Shown here one piece after another: positions 11,405-22,539 of a stretch of DNA of 64,000 nt (positions within the stretch are counted from its first letter, which is position 1; every line of letters starts with the position of its first letter). Made by a program: the position numbers and the translations under genes. This DNA comes from Cordylochernes scorpioides (taxonomy: Eukaryota > Arthropoda > Arachnida > Pseudoscorpiones > Chernetidae), in contig CP092879.1 in assembly GCA_030710605.1 (NCBI GenBank), positions 41,349,008-41,413,007 on the forward strand. The letters run 5' to 3'. The notes below the pieces were generated by a model. It was not told where the DNA came from, did not search any database, and saw only the letters and a list, made by a program, of their open reading frames with translations.

Positions 11405-12760
11405 TTTCATTGGTCAAGCATTCACTGTCATCCATTGTTGCTGTTTTCCTTCGATTCCATTTTTGCCATCCTATTTTGATTCCCTTTTGGTCACATTGTT
11501 GCCGCTCAGCCTTAATTTCATTGTTACCTTTCTCATTCGGTTTAATTTATGCCGTCTTCCTTCTGTTAAATTGTTACCAATATTTTTCGGAATCATTGTT
11601 GCAGTTTTCATTTGATTCCAATGTTGCCTTCTTTTTCGGTTCCTTTTTTGAGATTTTCCTTCGATTCCAGTTTTGCTATCTTATTCTGATTACATAATTG
11701 TCTTTTTCTTCTGGTTCTATTGTTGCCTTTTCCTTCTGATTATTGTTGCCGTCCACCTTTGTCTCCATTTTTGGCCCCCACCCTCGGTACCATTGTTGTC
11801 GCCAACCTTCAGTTCCAATTTTTTTCCTTTTTCCTTCGTTTCTATTGTTACATTTTCCCATCTGTTTCATTCTTGAGTTCTGACTTAGATTCCAATGTTG
11901 TTGACTTCCGTCAGTTCCATTGTTGATGCATTCCTTTGGTTCTTTTGTTACCGTTCTCCTTCGGTTCCATTGTTGATTAATTCCTTCGGTTCCATTGTTA
12001 CCGTTCTCTTTCGGTTCCATGTTGCCTTTTGCCTTCGGTTGTTGTCAATCTACTGTTCCGTTTTCTTTTTATTTCATTTTTGCCATCCTTCTTCAGTTTC
12101 AATGGTGCCAGCAACTTTCGGTTCCATTGTTGTTATCCTCCTTCTGTTCCGTTGTTGCCGTTTTCTTTTACTTGCATTGTTGCCTTCTACCTTCAGTTGC
12201 ATTTTTCTGTCTTTCTTTGGTATCATTGTTGCCATTTCTATTCGTTTCAATTGTTGATATCCTCATTCGGCATCATGGTTGCAGTCTTCATTCGGCCTCA
12301 TTGTTGCAGTCTTCCTTCAGTTCCATTGTTGCCGTCCTCCATTTCTATTGTTACAATAATATTTTGCTCCCATTGTATTCTCCCGCTTTAAGTTCTATTG
12401 TTGCCGTTCTCCTCAAGTCTGTTGTTGCTGTACTCCTTCAGTTCAATTGTTGCCTTTTTCCTTCGCGCTTATTGTTTCTGTCTGTCTTAGGTTCCACTGT
12501 TGTCGACATCTGTTGGTTCAATTGTTTCCGCATTCATTCGATTTCATTGTTGCCATCCTCCCTCAGATCCATTATTGCCATTATATTTTATTCCATTGTT
12601 GCCCTTTCCCATTCGATTTAATTGTTGCATCCTTCCTTTGATACCATTGTTGACCCTTTTTTTCGATTTTATTATTGCCTTTTTCCCATCGGTTCTATTG
12701 TTTCTGTCCACTTTTGGATTTATTTTGCCCTTTCCCTTCATTTTATTGTTACCGTCCTCC
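11405..12760. repeat. Degenerate pyrimidine-rich minisatellite
   Basis: Built of short imperfect units of the type TTCGGTTCCATTGTTGCCGT (about 20-30 bases, variable). The plus strand is C/T-rich. The repeat has few stops in several frames, so long low-complexity open frames appear on both strands (for example 11995-12621 plus, 11676-12020 minus); these are by-products, not genes. Confidence 0.9.
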
Positions 12761-13475
12761 TTTGGTTTGATTGTTGCCTTCAGTGTGTATATGAACCATT
12801 GTTGATGTTTTTCTTCTCTTTCATTGTTCCCGTTCCCTTTGGTTTGATTGTTGCCTTCAGTGTGTATATGAACCATTGTTGATGTATTTCTTCTCTTCCA
12901 TTGTTCCCGTTCCCTTTGGTTTGATTGTTGCCTTCAGTGTGTATATGAACCATTGTTGATGTATTTCTTCTCTTCCATTGTTCCCGTTCCCTTTGGTTTG
13001 ATTGTTGCCTTCAGTGTGTATATGAACCATTGTTGATGTATTTCTTCTCTTCCATTGTTCCCGTTCCCTTTGGTTTGATTGTTGCACTCAGTGTGTATAT
13101 GAACCATTGTTGATGTATTTCATCTCTTCCATTGTTCCCGTTCCCTTTGGTTTGATTGTTGCCTTCAGTGTGCATATGAACCATTGTTGATGTATTTCTT
13201 CTCTTCCATTGTTCTCGTTCCCTTTGGTTTGATTGTTGTCTTCAGTGTGCATATGAACCATTGTTGATGTATTTATTCTCTTCCATTGTTCCCGTTTCCT
13301 TTGGTTTGATTGTTGCCTTCAGTGTGTATATGAACCATTGTTGATGTATGTATTCTCTTCCATTGTTCCCGTTCCCTTTGGTTTGATTGTTGACTTCAGT
13401 GTGCATATGAACCATTGTTGATGTATTTCTTCTCTTCCATTGTTCCCGTTTCCTTTGGTTTCATTGATGCCGTTT
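12761..13475. repeat. 77-bp minisatellite
   Basis: The string TTTGGTTTGATTGTTG recurs at 12838, 12915, 12992 and 13069 (77-base period), about nine copies in all, each with GTGTATATGAACCATTGTTG and TTCTCTTCCATTGTTCCCG. Units are very alike, so homogenisation is recent. It grew out of the same TTCCATTGTTGCC motif as the array to its left. Confidence 0.92.
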
Positions 13476-13640
13476 ATTTTCTTCTTTACGCCTCAAATCA
13501 GGTATTTCTTCATAAATTGTTTCATTAGTACAAATAAAGAAAATTGGGATTCAAAGTTGATTTTATTACATTTTTACCACGACTGCAATACCATTAAATA
13601 CTCATGTATCATTGAATAACCTGAGAAAATCCTTTTTGTA
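13476..13640 (+). repeat. PR repeat, 3' part abutting the minisatellite
   Basis: CGCCTCAAATCAGGTATTTC, then TTTTACCACGACTGCAATAC, matches the 3' half of the PR family (as at 14815-14930). The 5' half with CGACCGCC and the TATA box is missing; minisatellite lies in its place. Confidence 0.6.
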
Positions 13641-13818
13641 AAAATAATCAACAGGATGCCGTTCTCCTTCGATTCCTTTGTTGAAAATTTCCTTCAAGTT
13701 TTAATAAACATCAATTATATTTTTATTTTGATGGTAAAGAAAGAAAATATAAGAAAACGTATAAATTCAAACTACTTTTTCTGTTCATGCAAATGCTAGT
13801 TCCGCATCTAATCCTTTA

Positions 13819-14037
13819 TTTCTAAGGCAGAAATGATAAAGCACAATTTGGATTATAGATTATAGATACAAGAAAATAAGACCTAATCCAAATAATTTAA
13901 TAGTGTGTGACGTTTCGGTAACACCATTGTTACCATCATCCGACAAAAGAAAAATCATTTTTCAATGATGTTGCCGAAACGTCACACCATATTAAATTAT
14001 TTGGATTAGGTCTTATTTTCTTGTTTCTAAGGCGGAA
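13819..14037. mobile_element. Hammerhead-bearing foldback retroposon, copy 1, with 14-bp TSD
   Basis: A 191-bp element (13833-14023) lies between near-identical 14-bp direct repeats, TTTCTAAGGCAGAA (13819-13832) and TTTCTAAGGCGGAA (14024-14037). It is an inverted repeat whose arms carry TAATCCAAATAATTTAAT and its complement, and it shares both ends (ATGATAAAGCACAATTTGG / AAGAAAATAAGACC) with copy 2 at 63381-63560 in the opposite orientation. A target duplication of this length suggests retroposition rather than cut-and-paste transposition. Confidence 0.8.
13903..13948 (-). ncRNA. Hammerhead ribozyme-like motif (mutated core)
   Basis: Minus strand reads TTTTGT, CGGATGA, a 7-bp stem (GGTAACA...TGTTACC), then GAAACGTC and ACACAC. 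This is the hammerhead order: stem I, CUGANGA, stem II, GAAA, stem III, cleavage-site C, stem I. Core position U4 is G here, so this copy is probably inactive. Stem III would be only the self-complementary ACGT, which can pair between two molecules. A partial opposed copy (GAAACGTCACAC, plus strand) is at 13975-13987. Confidence 0.7.
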
Positions 14038-14429
14038 GTTGATATTATAGATAAAAGACTTCCAAACGAGCATTCTGCGGAGAAAGATCAAGGCAGACGG
14101 CCTAATGAGTGGACACACACCACTAAAAAGAGAACCAACTAATCCGGGATTAACCCAATTATTGGAGAAGAGAGAGCAGCGGACTTCCAATTAATTAATT
14201 ACCTGGTAGGTACTGTACCAATTACTTGACTTCCTTCCTTCCAACTGATCTTTGCTCAAGTGTGGAATGAAATCTTATACTTCCCCAATACACCGTTACT
14301 TCCGCTACAAAACATTTGTTGTGATCCCTTCAACTCTCTGAAAATCAAATTATTCTTCTTATTTTACTTTTTAAAATATTGATATTTTTCTGGAAGAGTT
14401 TTATTTTATATAACATATATATATTATGA
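14038..14429. other. Unassigned
   Basis: 14040-14200 is less AT-rich and includes an 84-codon minus-strand open frame (13936-14190) that overlaps the hammerhead element; no motif is recognisable and it is not accepted as a gene. Confidence 0.4.
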
Positions 14430-14650
14430 TGCATTAGCGCTATCTGTTATGAAAATTCAAAACTAATAGAGACGTGTATGCATTTTTTTTTAAATAAACA
14501 ATTTATACTGCCTTTATTGCAATGGAAAATTTAATGGGAGGGCCTGGCTGATAAAATTTTCCATTGCAGTAATGGCAGTAGAAATTGTTTATTTTTTGAA
14601 AAAGAATTATACGCGCCTATAATAGTTTCGAATTTTCATAACATATATAT
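14430..14650. mobile_element. FB-A foldback, short-loop copy
   Basis: Outer arms GATGCATTAGCGCTATCTG and TATAATAGTTTCGAATTTTC; inner arms TATACTGCCTTTATTGCAA and GCAGTAATGGCAGTAGAAA around AATGGGAGGGCCTGGCTGAT. The right half of the central GGGAGGGCC hairpin is lost. Confidence 0.8.
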
Positions 14651-14965
14651 GCTATATAAAAATGTATTTTAATATTAAATTATATATCCTAGATCACAAA
14701 CTACTTTGCAAGGACGATCGCCAGAGATGTTGCGGCTTCAGACTATATAAATTCATTGATGTTATTTCTCTTCGGTCGGCTCAAATCTTTTGTGAATAAG
14801 TATTTTGTTTTCTTTATTATACTTGCCTTAAATCAGGTATTTATTCTTTATTTTATCAGTACAATTAAAGCGAATTGTGATTAAATCTGTTTTTATTATA
14901 TTTACCACGACTGCAAACCATTGGCATATTCTTCTTGTCCCGAATTCCAGCAAATACTTATTTTT
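14645..14965 (+). repeat. PR promoter-bearing repeat copy
   Basis: CGATCGCCAGAGATG, GACTATATAAATTC (TATA-like), GGTCGGCTCAAATC, ACTTGCCTTAAATCAGG, AATTAAAGCGAA, TTACCACGACTGCAAACCA. More diverged than the copy at 25783. Confidence 0.65.
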
Positions 14966-15108
14966 TCTCAAAATATTTAATATAACAGTGAGCCGACAAA
15001 ATTCAATACAATAAATATATATATTGAATATAAGCTTGATATAAGAATGATCAGAGAACCTGATAGAACTATTTTTTATATGGAGGTATCAGTAAATAGG
15101 TAAACTAC

Positions 15109-15616
15109 TGTTGCGGCTTGACCCTCCGCGGTTCTTCGCGACGACGCCGCTTCTTCCGCCGTGGATCACCTACCCGAGCTCCCGTTGCTCTCCCTCTGCA
15201 GCCCTACCCTGCAGAGCACCCAAAGACGTCCGAGAACCACCGCTTAAGTGGGACTCTCTTACTCTGGCAGTATCTCTCGGCCTTACCACTGGTGAGGGGA
15301 CACGAGAGACTTACCAGAAGAGTAGCAGCAGCAATGTGGCGATGGCGAGAGGAACAACAGCAGGCTGCACGGAGACTTCAAACGCTACCCTTTATTGTCA
15401 TTTACTACTAAACATTACATATAAGTGGAATAGTAATCAACGGGTATTTACATTGTGTTACCTCCCAGGGCCAATATAAAAGTGTATTTACAAACATTTT
15501 CCCCAGTAAGCAGGATCACAGCAGTCGGCGATTCCCACACCAGTTTCAGACGGAAACAGACGAAAGCGCCATTTATTGGCGGAGGTTTTAGGCATTTTCA
15601 GGCCTTATACGCGACA
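15109..15616. repeat. GC-rich unit, possible solo LTR
   Basis: A ~500-bp block, far richer in G+C than its flanks, starts TGTTGCGGC and ends ATACGCGACA, imperfect inverted termini of the TG...CA kind. It holds a TATA-like CCAATATAAAAGTG near 15470. No convincing target duplication was seen (CTAC against ATAC). Overlapping open frames at 15111-15479 have no recognisable domain. A host UTR or CpG-island fragment is the alternative. Confidence 0.35.
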
Positions 15617-16200
15617 ATACCATCATAGCCTTAAAATATTCATCACATTTATCCACATCTTTTTTTTAGAATTCAATGTGTTACCATAGACATCTGAAAC
15701 CAATATGTATACCACTTACTATAAATACACACATAAAACTTTTATTAAGACACCAGTCTTATACAGATTCTCCTCTTGCATTACCGGCTTGCAACAATAT
15801 CCTCACGATGATCAATTACCATCATACAGTGAAGAGGAGAGCAAATATTCCATGTTATTTTCACTACTTATTGCTTTGTAAAAGTTATATAGGGACAGAG
15901 AAACAATTAACTCGATATGGCGCTGGTTAAAATACTTTGTACTGAAAAAATTACTATAAATACACACTAATATTGATAATCTACACACATAGAGAGATAA
16001 AAATTCTAAAATAATTGAATTTCAAAAGGAAATAAGCACTTAGAATCAATCGTTAAATATTTGGGATCTTTTTCGTTATATAGATGGTTTGTTTTCCTCC
16101 TTGTCTCAAGAGTTTGAACTAATTTCCCAACAATTGAGTTAGGAGAGTCGATACAAACGCCATCAAATCAACAAATAAAACATCTCCCAATAATTCTTTT
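15617..16200. other. Unassigned AT-rich stretch
   Basis: Includes an 84-codon plus-strand open frame (15676-15930) without recognisable features. Confidence 0.4.
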
Positions 16201-16202
16201 TA

Positions 16203-16571
16203 TTAGAACTTGCGAGATTTCAGGGAAGCGAATCCCTTCTTCAGACCAAAAAATAAACACAATCTAAAATAAATAAAATTTAGAATCAAGTAGGTGGTAG
16301 TTGTACATGTGCTTGTTCTAGTTTTCACACCTATATTTTGGAAATTGTACTCATCTAGCTTTCGCAAGACCTCTTTAGGGTTTAGGAAGAGTTCCTTTTC
16401 ATTAGATTCGATGCCTCCTAGAATTTGCTGTGATAAGAAGGCTGGGTTTGTGAGGCATTTGATGCCGAGTGGTAAGGTTTTCTCAAATTTCAACGGTTTC
16501 AAGTAGTTTATACTTATACGTATAAACTTTGTTATTCTCTTGTGATCATTGCATGAGAGATTAAAGCTCAA
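16203..16571 (-). pseudogene. Unidentified open frame ending in a hammerhead-like sequence
   Basis: A 122-codon minus-strand frame. I do not recognise the protein: it has KTLPLGIKCLTNPAF near residues 31-45 and a basic tail. Its last codons coincide with CTGAAGA, a GGGA/TCCC hairpin and GAAATCTC (minus strand of 16205-16240), an order that mimics a hammerhead ribozyme. Association of such a motif with an open frame suggests the edge of a decayed Penelope-like element, but this is inference only; a chance frame is quite possible. Confidence 0.3.
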
Positions 16572-16811
16572 AAGTTCTGATTTTATTTCTGTTGTACCAA
16601 TGGAGTCATTTTACTTTAGTTTTAATATTTATTGTAGGTTTTATTATTTATTGGAACTATATAGTAAAGCATTTTAAATAGTAATTGTGAAACAATCACG
16701 TATATTTACTACGAGCACAATTCTTAAGCTCAAAACACAATAAGAAAACAAACAAGGAACTATGAAAAAAATAGAACAAATGTGAAATTGTACTGGGATA
16801 AGGTAAATAAA

Positions 16812-17050
16812 TTAATAAAAAGGAATCTCCTTATCTTGTAACTTAAAGTTTCTGATGATTTGCACCATCTATCGGAATAAATATCAATTATTCGTTGATT
16901 TTTAATTATTTCAGAATTGGCCAAATATCCTTTCTTGATTAATCAAGATTTGGCCAATTCTGAAATAATTAAAAATCAACGAATAGTTGATATTTATTCC
17001 GATAGATGGCCTAAACCATCAATAACTTTCAGTTCCACGATAAGGAGATG
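16812..17050. mobile_element. FB-C foldback element (full)
   Basis: Near-perfect inverted repeat centred near 16947. Left arm ATCTATCGGAATAAATATCA ... ATTTCAGAATTGGCCAAAT, loop CTTGATTAATCAAG, right arm complementary. The outermost arms are AAGGAATCTCCTTATC and GATAAGGAGATG. Partial relatives lie near 19690, 24965, 32345, 40545, 41628, 42960 and 54665. Confidence 0.85.
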
Positions 17051-17449
17051 TCTTTATATTAAACAAAGAACTGTTTAAGCAACCCATTTAAAGAAAACAT
17101 GGAGGAATGAAGAGTTGACTCATCCGTGATGAATCCTCTTTGCAGTTTCGCCTATCTAATAATCTAGGCGTTGCTGGGTTACTCAAAATTCACGGCTTTA
17201 TTCCATGCTTGAAGTTCCTCACCATTGTTGTTGATGAAATGGTATTTCTTATAAATTAAACATAAAGCGAAGAAGCGTTCCAGCTATAACTATCTCTATA
17301 TAAAAGTAAACTATTTAACTTTTTACAAATGAAACCACTTTCTACTATTCTTATTTCTCATCTATGATGAATCTTTACCATAAATATGGCCAGTTTAATC
17401 GACCATAATATTGCATTGGGTTATATTTTCTGCTTATATATTCCGTATT
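17051..17449. other. No feature identified
   Basis: AT-rich, no open frame or repeat match noticed. Confidence 0.4.
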
Positions 17450-17825
17450 TATAACTCCGCCTTTGCCGGTCCCAAATCCGGATGAAAAAGGGGGAGCAGT
17501 AACAAGCTCACTAAAAATCTGGACTCAGCTGGCCCGGCTGATAGTACCCTGTAAGGGCTCCTGATCCAGGGATACAGGATGAGCAGCGTTTGTACTCCAT
17601 ATTAGGAGCTGCTGCACATGGCGTCTGTTCCTCATGTCAGAGGCGGCCATTTCTTTTGGAGATAAGTCGGCCTGCCACTGAGTAGTGATCCCAGTCTTAA
17701 TGGCAAAGGCAGATGCATTCTACTTCACCCAATCATAATGGTTGTCAAATCTCTTTTTCAAAAGTGTAAAACTTTACAAGCTTGACACCCTAATATGATT
17801 GAGTGGAGATAAGAAAGAAGAAGGT
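17450..17825 (-). repeat. Dispersed ~300-bp repeat, copy 1
   Basis: CTCCGCCTTTGCCGGTC ... GGCCCGGCTGATAGTACCC ... GAGATAAGAAAGAAGAAG, also at 56735-57045 (roughly 85% alike). It is GC-richer than its surroundings. On the minus strand a short frame starting ATGGCCGCCTCTGACATG is open for about 45 codons in this copy but disrupted in the other. It may be the 5' end of a non-LTR element; no domain is visible. Confidence 0.6.
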
Positions 17826-18479
17826 ACCGTATTTGAGATATATTCTTGGATATGGCCTTTTAAGGTACTGTGCTTAAGCTTTATAGCCTGTCAAAATATT
17901 TTTTAATATTTACATCGAGCAATTCTCTTCCTAAAAGAATCTAATCCTATAAATCGGCTTTTACACGTCATATGCTTGTCCAAAAAAAAACATAAAAACA
18001 ACTGGGGTAACGAACCTTATATTACTCAATCAAAAATAATAATATAAAAGAGATATCTGAGAAGTAAACCTTTTAAATATTTTAAATAATAAATATATTT
18101 TTTTCAGATGATGTTTTATAAATTTCATCATTTTTTGGTAGTCTTCCTATTTTTATATATTGTTTGTTTGATAAATATATAAATATACTACTTTAAAATT
18201 GAAGTGAACCGTAAAAAATATAACCAAAAATATAGAGATATAAAAGTATATTTTAATAAGAAGAGGAATGATAAGAAGGAAATTGAGTCCGCGAAATTTT
18301 GTCATCACTTTGTTAGCAGTCATAATGTCATAATTGCATGGTCTTCGAGAATAGAATGTTAATTCTAGATATATATTATTAAAGGACTATATAAATGAAA
18401 AATCTTACTTTCTAGTGATAAGAAGTATAGAGCCTGGTGTGAAAATTATTGAATTGATTAAAAAGAGAAATTTATAATT

Positions 18480-19495
18480 TATTAGACGAATACCGGCTAC
18501 CGAATAACCGGCTTCGCCCGAGAATTTCCCCGAGTGAAATTTCCTTCATCCTGAAAGTACATCAATAATAAATAGTAGAAGTACCATAGAATAGCAATAC
18601 AGAAGTAACACATAAACCACAGGCAAAAAGTGTGTGTGATGGCAAAAATTGTATTATATTAGTGTTTAGGTATTTGATTCAATTATTTTTTAAAATCCAT
18701 TTAATTGTTTCAAAATCAATATAGTTTAAATATATGGCAGCTTTCCCACCCAACCCCCGAGGTACCCGCCCCAGCGCATTAACCCTTGAAATTGCCTGAT
18801 ATGAGTGAGTTACTGCGATGGATCTTGACTGCGATGCCCATCTTCTCAGTAAGAATAGGAAAAAATAGGTTTATAAAAAAATTTATCCAAAATACTGGCG
18901 TGTAAATATTTTTCTGTAAAAAATAAAAGAGCACATGGAAATTAGGCAAACATATGTGTTTGCCAATGACTGCGACTGAATTTTTAAACGATTTTTGAAA
19001 AAATTATATATATAAAAAATAAAGGCCAGAACAAAAATTAATAAAAAATACGAAAGCTATTATTTACATACATTAAGGCTAATTTTGTAACGTTTTTTAA
19101 AATTGCATTGTGTGCACTTACCGTAATATCTTACCTAATCCACACACACTTACCGTAACTCAATATCAATACTTTTGTAAAAAAAAAGTAACACTCGTAT
19201 AAAAAGATATTTCAAAAAAGGTACTAAAGCAACTTGAAAAAAAAATGCAGAAAGCTCATTGGTCGCTTAATTGGCCTGGTGTTGTTACTTCGCCTCGTAT
19301 TTTCTCCGCGTAAAAAAAAGTTCTTCAAATGAAAAAATAAATAAATAGCCAAAAATACTAATCAAAATGTAGCCAAAAATATTCCTTAGGTTTATAAAAA
19401 GCCACATGCAAAATTTGGTACAATTAGTTCAGTGGTTTTTGAGTTTATCGCGAAACAGACAACAGACATTGACTTTTATATATAAGTAGATTTAT
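18480..19495 (+). mobile_element. RTE-type non-autonomous element, diverged
   Basis: Starts ATTAGACGAATACCGGC ... GGCTTCGCCCGAG and ends with AATTTGGTACAATTAGTTC AGTGG, a poly-purine CAGACAACAGACA and TTATATATAAGTAGAT. This start and tail match those at 36488-37193 and 37870-38475. RTE-clade retroelements and their SINEs typically end in such a tail. No reverse transcriptase coding is visible inside; most of the interior is AT-rich. Confidence 0.5.
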
Positions 19496-19689
19496 ATCGA
19501 GATAACTCGATAAATAAAAAGTATTCAGAACAATATTTAAATTATATGTTTTTAATTTTTCATAAATATATATAGAATATATATATATATAGGTTGTTAA
19601 ATAATAAATTAGAACACAAGCGAATAAAACACAGAGTATATATATTTACATATATTACAAAACACACACACAAATTTAGCATTTCTTGA

Positions 19690-19765
19690 CCGCTAATATG
19701 AATATTTTAGATGACAGAGCGCCATCAATTGGAACAAAAATAAACTAAAACTTCATGTGAGCGGT
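19690..19765 (+). repeat. FB-C-related fragment
   Basis: TTTTAGATGACAGAGCGCCA and TGGAACAAAAATAAACTAAA resemble the arm seen at 32345 and 49660. Confidence 0.45.
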
Positions 19766-19844
19766 CAGGAATTGACAATTTTGTTTTTTTTTATATCAAA
19801 ACTTGACTATTTCATTTTGTTTATTACATACACATATGTATATA

Positions 19845-20160
19845 ATACAGTATAATGCGGCTTATGATTGTAAAACTACGTTGACAAGTTTTACCGCAAA
19901 TGCTTCTTTTGAACGAAAAATCGTAATTTATTTTAAGGAGAAATAACGACTATTTCTATCCTTAGGGATGAAGTATGAAAGGATGAATTGTGAAGAGTAA
20001 TGATGAACGAAAAAATAAATAAATCATTATTCTTCACAATTCATCCTTTCATATTTTATCCCTAAGGATAGAAATAATCGTTATTTCTCCTTAAAATATA
20101 TTACGATTTTTCGTTCAAAAGAAAAATTTGCGGTAAAATTTGTCTAACGTCGTTTTATAA
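19845..20160. mobile_element. Pal-T foldback without tRNA-like module
   Basis: Starts ATAATGCGGCTTATGATTG. Left arm TACCGCAAATGCTTCTTTTG ... AGGAGAAATAACGACTATTT ... GAATTGTGAAGAGTAATGAT; the right arm is its reverse complement, ending CGTTTTATAA. The two arms meet at a short AT-rich loop near 20025, exactly where the related element at 50288-50725 carries tRNA-like sequence. Confidence 0.88.
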
Positions 20161-20194
20161 ATGAATATATATATATATTATATAAAAAAGAATG

Positions 20195-20537
20195 AGATTT
20201 ATGTTGATTTTTGATTATTTTGAGGATTATGCTATGGTAATGCAGTCGTGGCAAACATCTTTAAAGTATAATAATAAAAATGGTTTTGATCAGAGATTGC
20301 TTTAATTGAACTAAAATAATTTATAAAAAACATAATTTGATGAAGGTAATGCCTGGCTTTATGCGTAAGAATAAAAAAAAAATGAAAAACTTATTTACAT
20401 AATGTACAAAAGGTTTGAGCCGGCCACACAACAATGAGTTTTTATAGGGGAAGCGTGACCTCTGGCGGTCGATTTAGCAGAGTATTTGAATCTATGAAAT
20501 ATAATTTTTTTTAAATAAAATAATATTTTAATACAAC

Positions 20538-20540
<3 letters not shown>
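20195..20540 (-). repeat. PR promoter-bearing repeat, reverse copy
   Basis: GCTATGGTAATGCAGTCGTG, TTTAATTGAACT, AAGGTAATGCCTGGCTTTA, AGGTTTGAGCCGGCC, TTTTTATAGGGGAAGCG, GACCTCTGGCGGTCG, then TATGAAATATAA. Close to the 10371 copy. Confidence 0.7.

Positions 20541-20598
<58 letters not shown>
20537..20598. repeat. (TA)n(GA)n microsatellite
   Basis: A run of TA dinucleotides passes directly into about 18 GA dinucleotides. Confidence 0.98.
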
Positions 20599-20599
<1 letters not shown>

Positions 20600-21285
20600 T
20601 TTCATTTGCTTGCTTGCTTTTTTACTTTAACGAAAAATAATGTTCAGTTTTTTATGTTTGTATACTTAATCAGAATTACCTATTTCGTATGTGAGACGGA
20701 CTGATGTTCTAATTTTGAAAACAATAAAGAAAATAATTACTAGCTCTCTTCAATACATCTAATAGACACATTTCGTAATTGAATGAGGAATCAAGAAGAT
20801 CAAAAAACTTGACGTCCAGATAAAAAAAGGCGGTCAATAAATATTTCCTAGCGAGGAAATGTGGACGAAGCAAAAGTTGAAATGGCGCTGAGTCCACCAA
20901 TTTAGCTGATCACTTCCTGGAAAAAATCGTAAAATCCAATCGTTGAGAAATTTAATAGTAGCGAGATTGTAGTTTAAATTTACGAGAATTTTTCTGTGGA
21001 GAATTCTTTAATTTCATTATTAGCCGTATATATATATATATAACTAGATAAACCTCTTTAATCATCTTGTTATACAGAGTGGAAGAATTAACGTGGTGTG
21101 TGAATAGTGAATAGTTAATCTATAATTGTTAATACTGTTTTATAGAACGTTTATGATATCATCTAATAAATGGATAATGGTTCTGGTCTCTCATCGAGGT
21201 AGTCTCTTATTGGAGGTTGTTCTGCATGAAGTCGCTCTTTGATATATCAGATATGGTCGCTCACAAAGATAGTCGCACATAAATA
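20600..21285. other. No feature identified
   Basis: Only a 63-codon minus-strand open frame (20709-20900) without recognisable motif. Confidence 0.4.
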
Positions 21286-21289
21286 AGTA

Positions 21290-21610
21290 TTACTGTAAAA
21301 TATAAGATATTTGAACTATTTTTGACGCGTATGACTCTTTTTTTTAATATATCAAGTTTCTACTGCCCTTACTGAAAGGATAAAATAATGGGAGGGCCTG
21401 GCTCATCAGTGGTGAACTCTCCCAGCGGTTTCGCCATACCGCTGTAGTATTGTATTTTTCGGTTTTAATGAGCCATGCCCTCCCAATATATTATCAATGC
21501 AGTAAGGGCAGTATAAAATTTATTTATTTTTAAAAGAATCATACGGGTGAAAAATATTTCAATTTTTTTTTTTTATAACAGATGGCGGGCCAATGCATCG
21601 AATTAATACT
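21290..21610. mobile_element. FB-A foldback copy
   Basis: GACGCGTATGACTC, TTTCTACTGCCCTTACTG, AATGGGAGGGCCTGGCTCAT, GTGGTGAACTCTCCCAGCGG on the left; CCATGCCCTCCCAATATAT, GCAGTAAGGGCAGTA and AACAGATGGCGGGCCAATGC on the right. The left half of the apex, with GCGGTTTCGCC, is kept. Confidence 0.8.
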
Positions 21611-21660
21611 GTAAAATGTATATGTGGAAATAAGTGAAAGATGCAAGTCTAGAAGTATTG

Positions 21661-21915
21661 AAATACACTTATGGACAAAACTTAAGGGATTGTGCCTTTC
21701 AGCATTTATATCAGGATTCAGACAATAACTATTAAAGATATTTGATACTCAGTCTTCTATTGAAGACATACGAGATAACCAAGTGTGACCAAAATTTCTT
21801 GTCTCTTTTGTTTTGTTTCTTAGAAAAAACGCCTAGTGTGCGAATCGAACCCGGGTCGAGGCTACCAAAATTCGACATTTGGAGTTGCGTGATTCCTCCA
21901 CCTGCTCCCTAATAT
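21661..21915 (-). mobile_element. SINE-B, complete copy with tRNA-like head
   Basis: Read on the minus strand: a tRNA-like head (about 21838-21912) with B box GGGTTCGATTC, a body with GGTTATCTCGTATGTCTTC, AGTTATTGTCTGAATCC and a tail CTTAAGTTTTGTCCATAAG. Body and tail recur at 44836-45000, 52065-52207 and 60505-60665, but only this copy has the complete head in this window. A Pol III promoter is expected in the head. Confidence 0.7.
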
Positions 21916-22535
21916 AGACTTGATAAGGTCTAAGCCAAACCTAAATGTGACCTTAACACCAGTAAAAATAGGGATAAGCGTTGTCTTCCAGCTGACTTCA
22001 ACATTGGGTATTCTTTTGCAGTCTTTTTAAACGGATAGATCGTCATAAAAATTGCGTTCTAATAATTTAAGAGAGAGCCTTTTAAAATTCAATCCTAAAA
22101 TATACAGCATGTTCTTAGATAAAAATAGATCTAGGACACATAAATTATACCTGTCAAACACAAGAATCAAAGCTGTTATTACACCACATCATCTTATAAA
22201 TCATCGATTTTTACGATTTTACAAATTTAGTCTCAAGTTTTTACGAGAGTAAAGTTTCCCCATCAATGGCTTCTGGGTGAATGGAAGCTACCGGTTTACA
22301 AATATTTTATGACAATGAGGCAACCTTAGACGTCATCGTCTCCAAGGTAAACCTTTGTCGGGCGTTGTCATAAATGGCAATGTGCATAAACCTTGTTCTC
22401 ATGTCATTTTTATTGATTTAGGCGGCAGTGTCGCAACAGCTGGAAGATTGATGTTTAGTGTCAATTAATTAGTTGATCGTGCTGTGTTGGCTAACTAAGG
22501 CGTGGATGGTCGAGGCGAAACAACCAGTCATCTAT
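21916..22535. other. No feature identified
   Basis: Includes a 66-codon open frame (22052-22252) with no recognised motif. Confidence 0.4.
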
Positions 22536-22539
22536 ATCT

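Noticed and set aside
11405..13087. Several long open frames on both strands of the pyrimidine-rich repeats (up to 208 codons)
   Set aside because: They follow the tandem repeat, overlap in many frames and give low-complexity peptides (Phe/Leu/Ser/Cys or Asn/Gly/Glu-rich); the repeat simply lacks stops.
15111..15479. 122-codon Arg/Pro/Ser-rich frame as a gene
   Set aside because: Two frames overlap in the same GC-rich block, no domain, and the block looks like a repeat or LTR.
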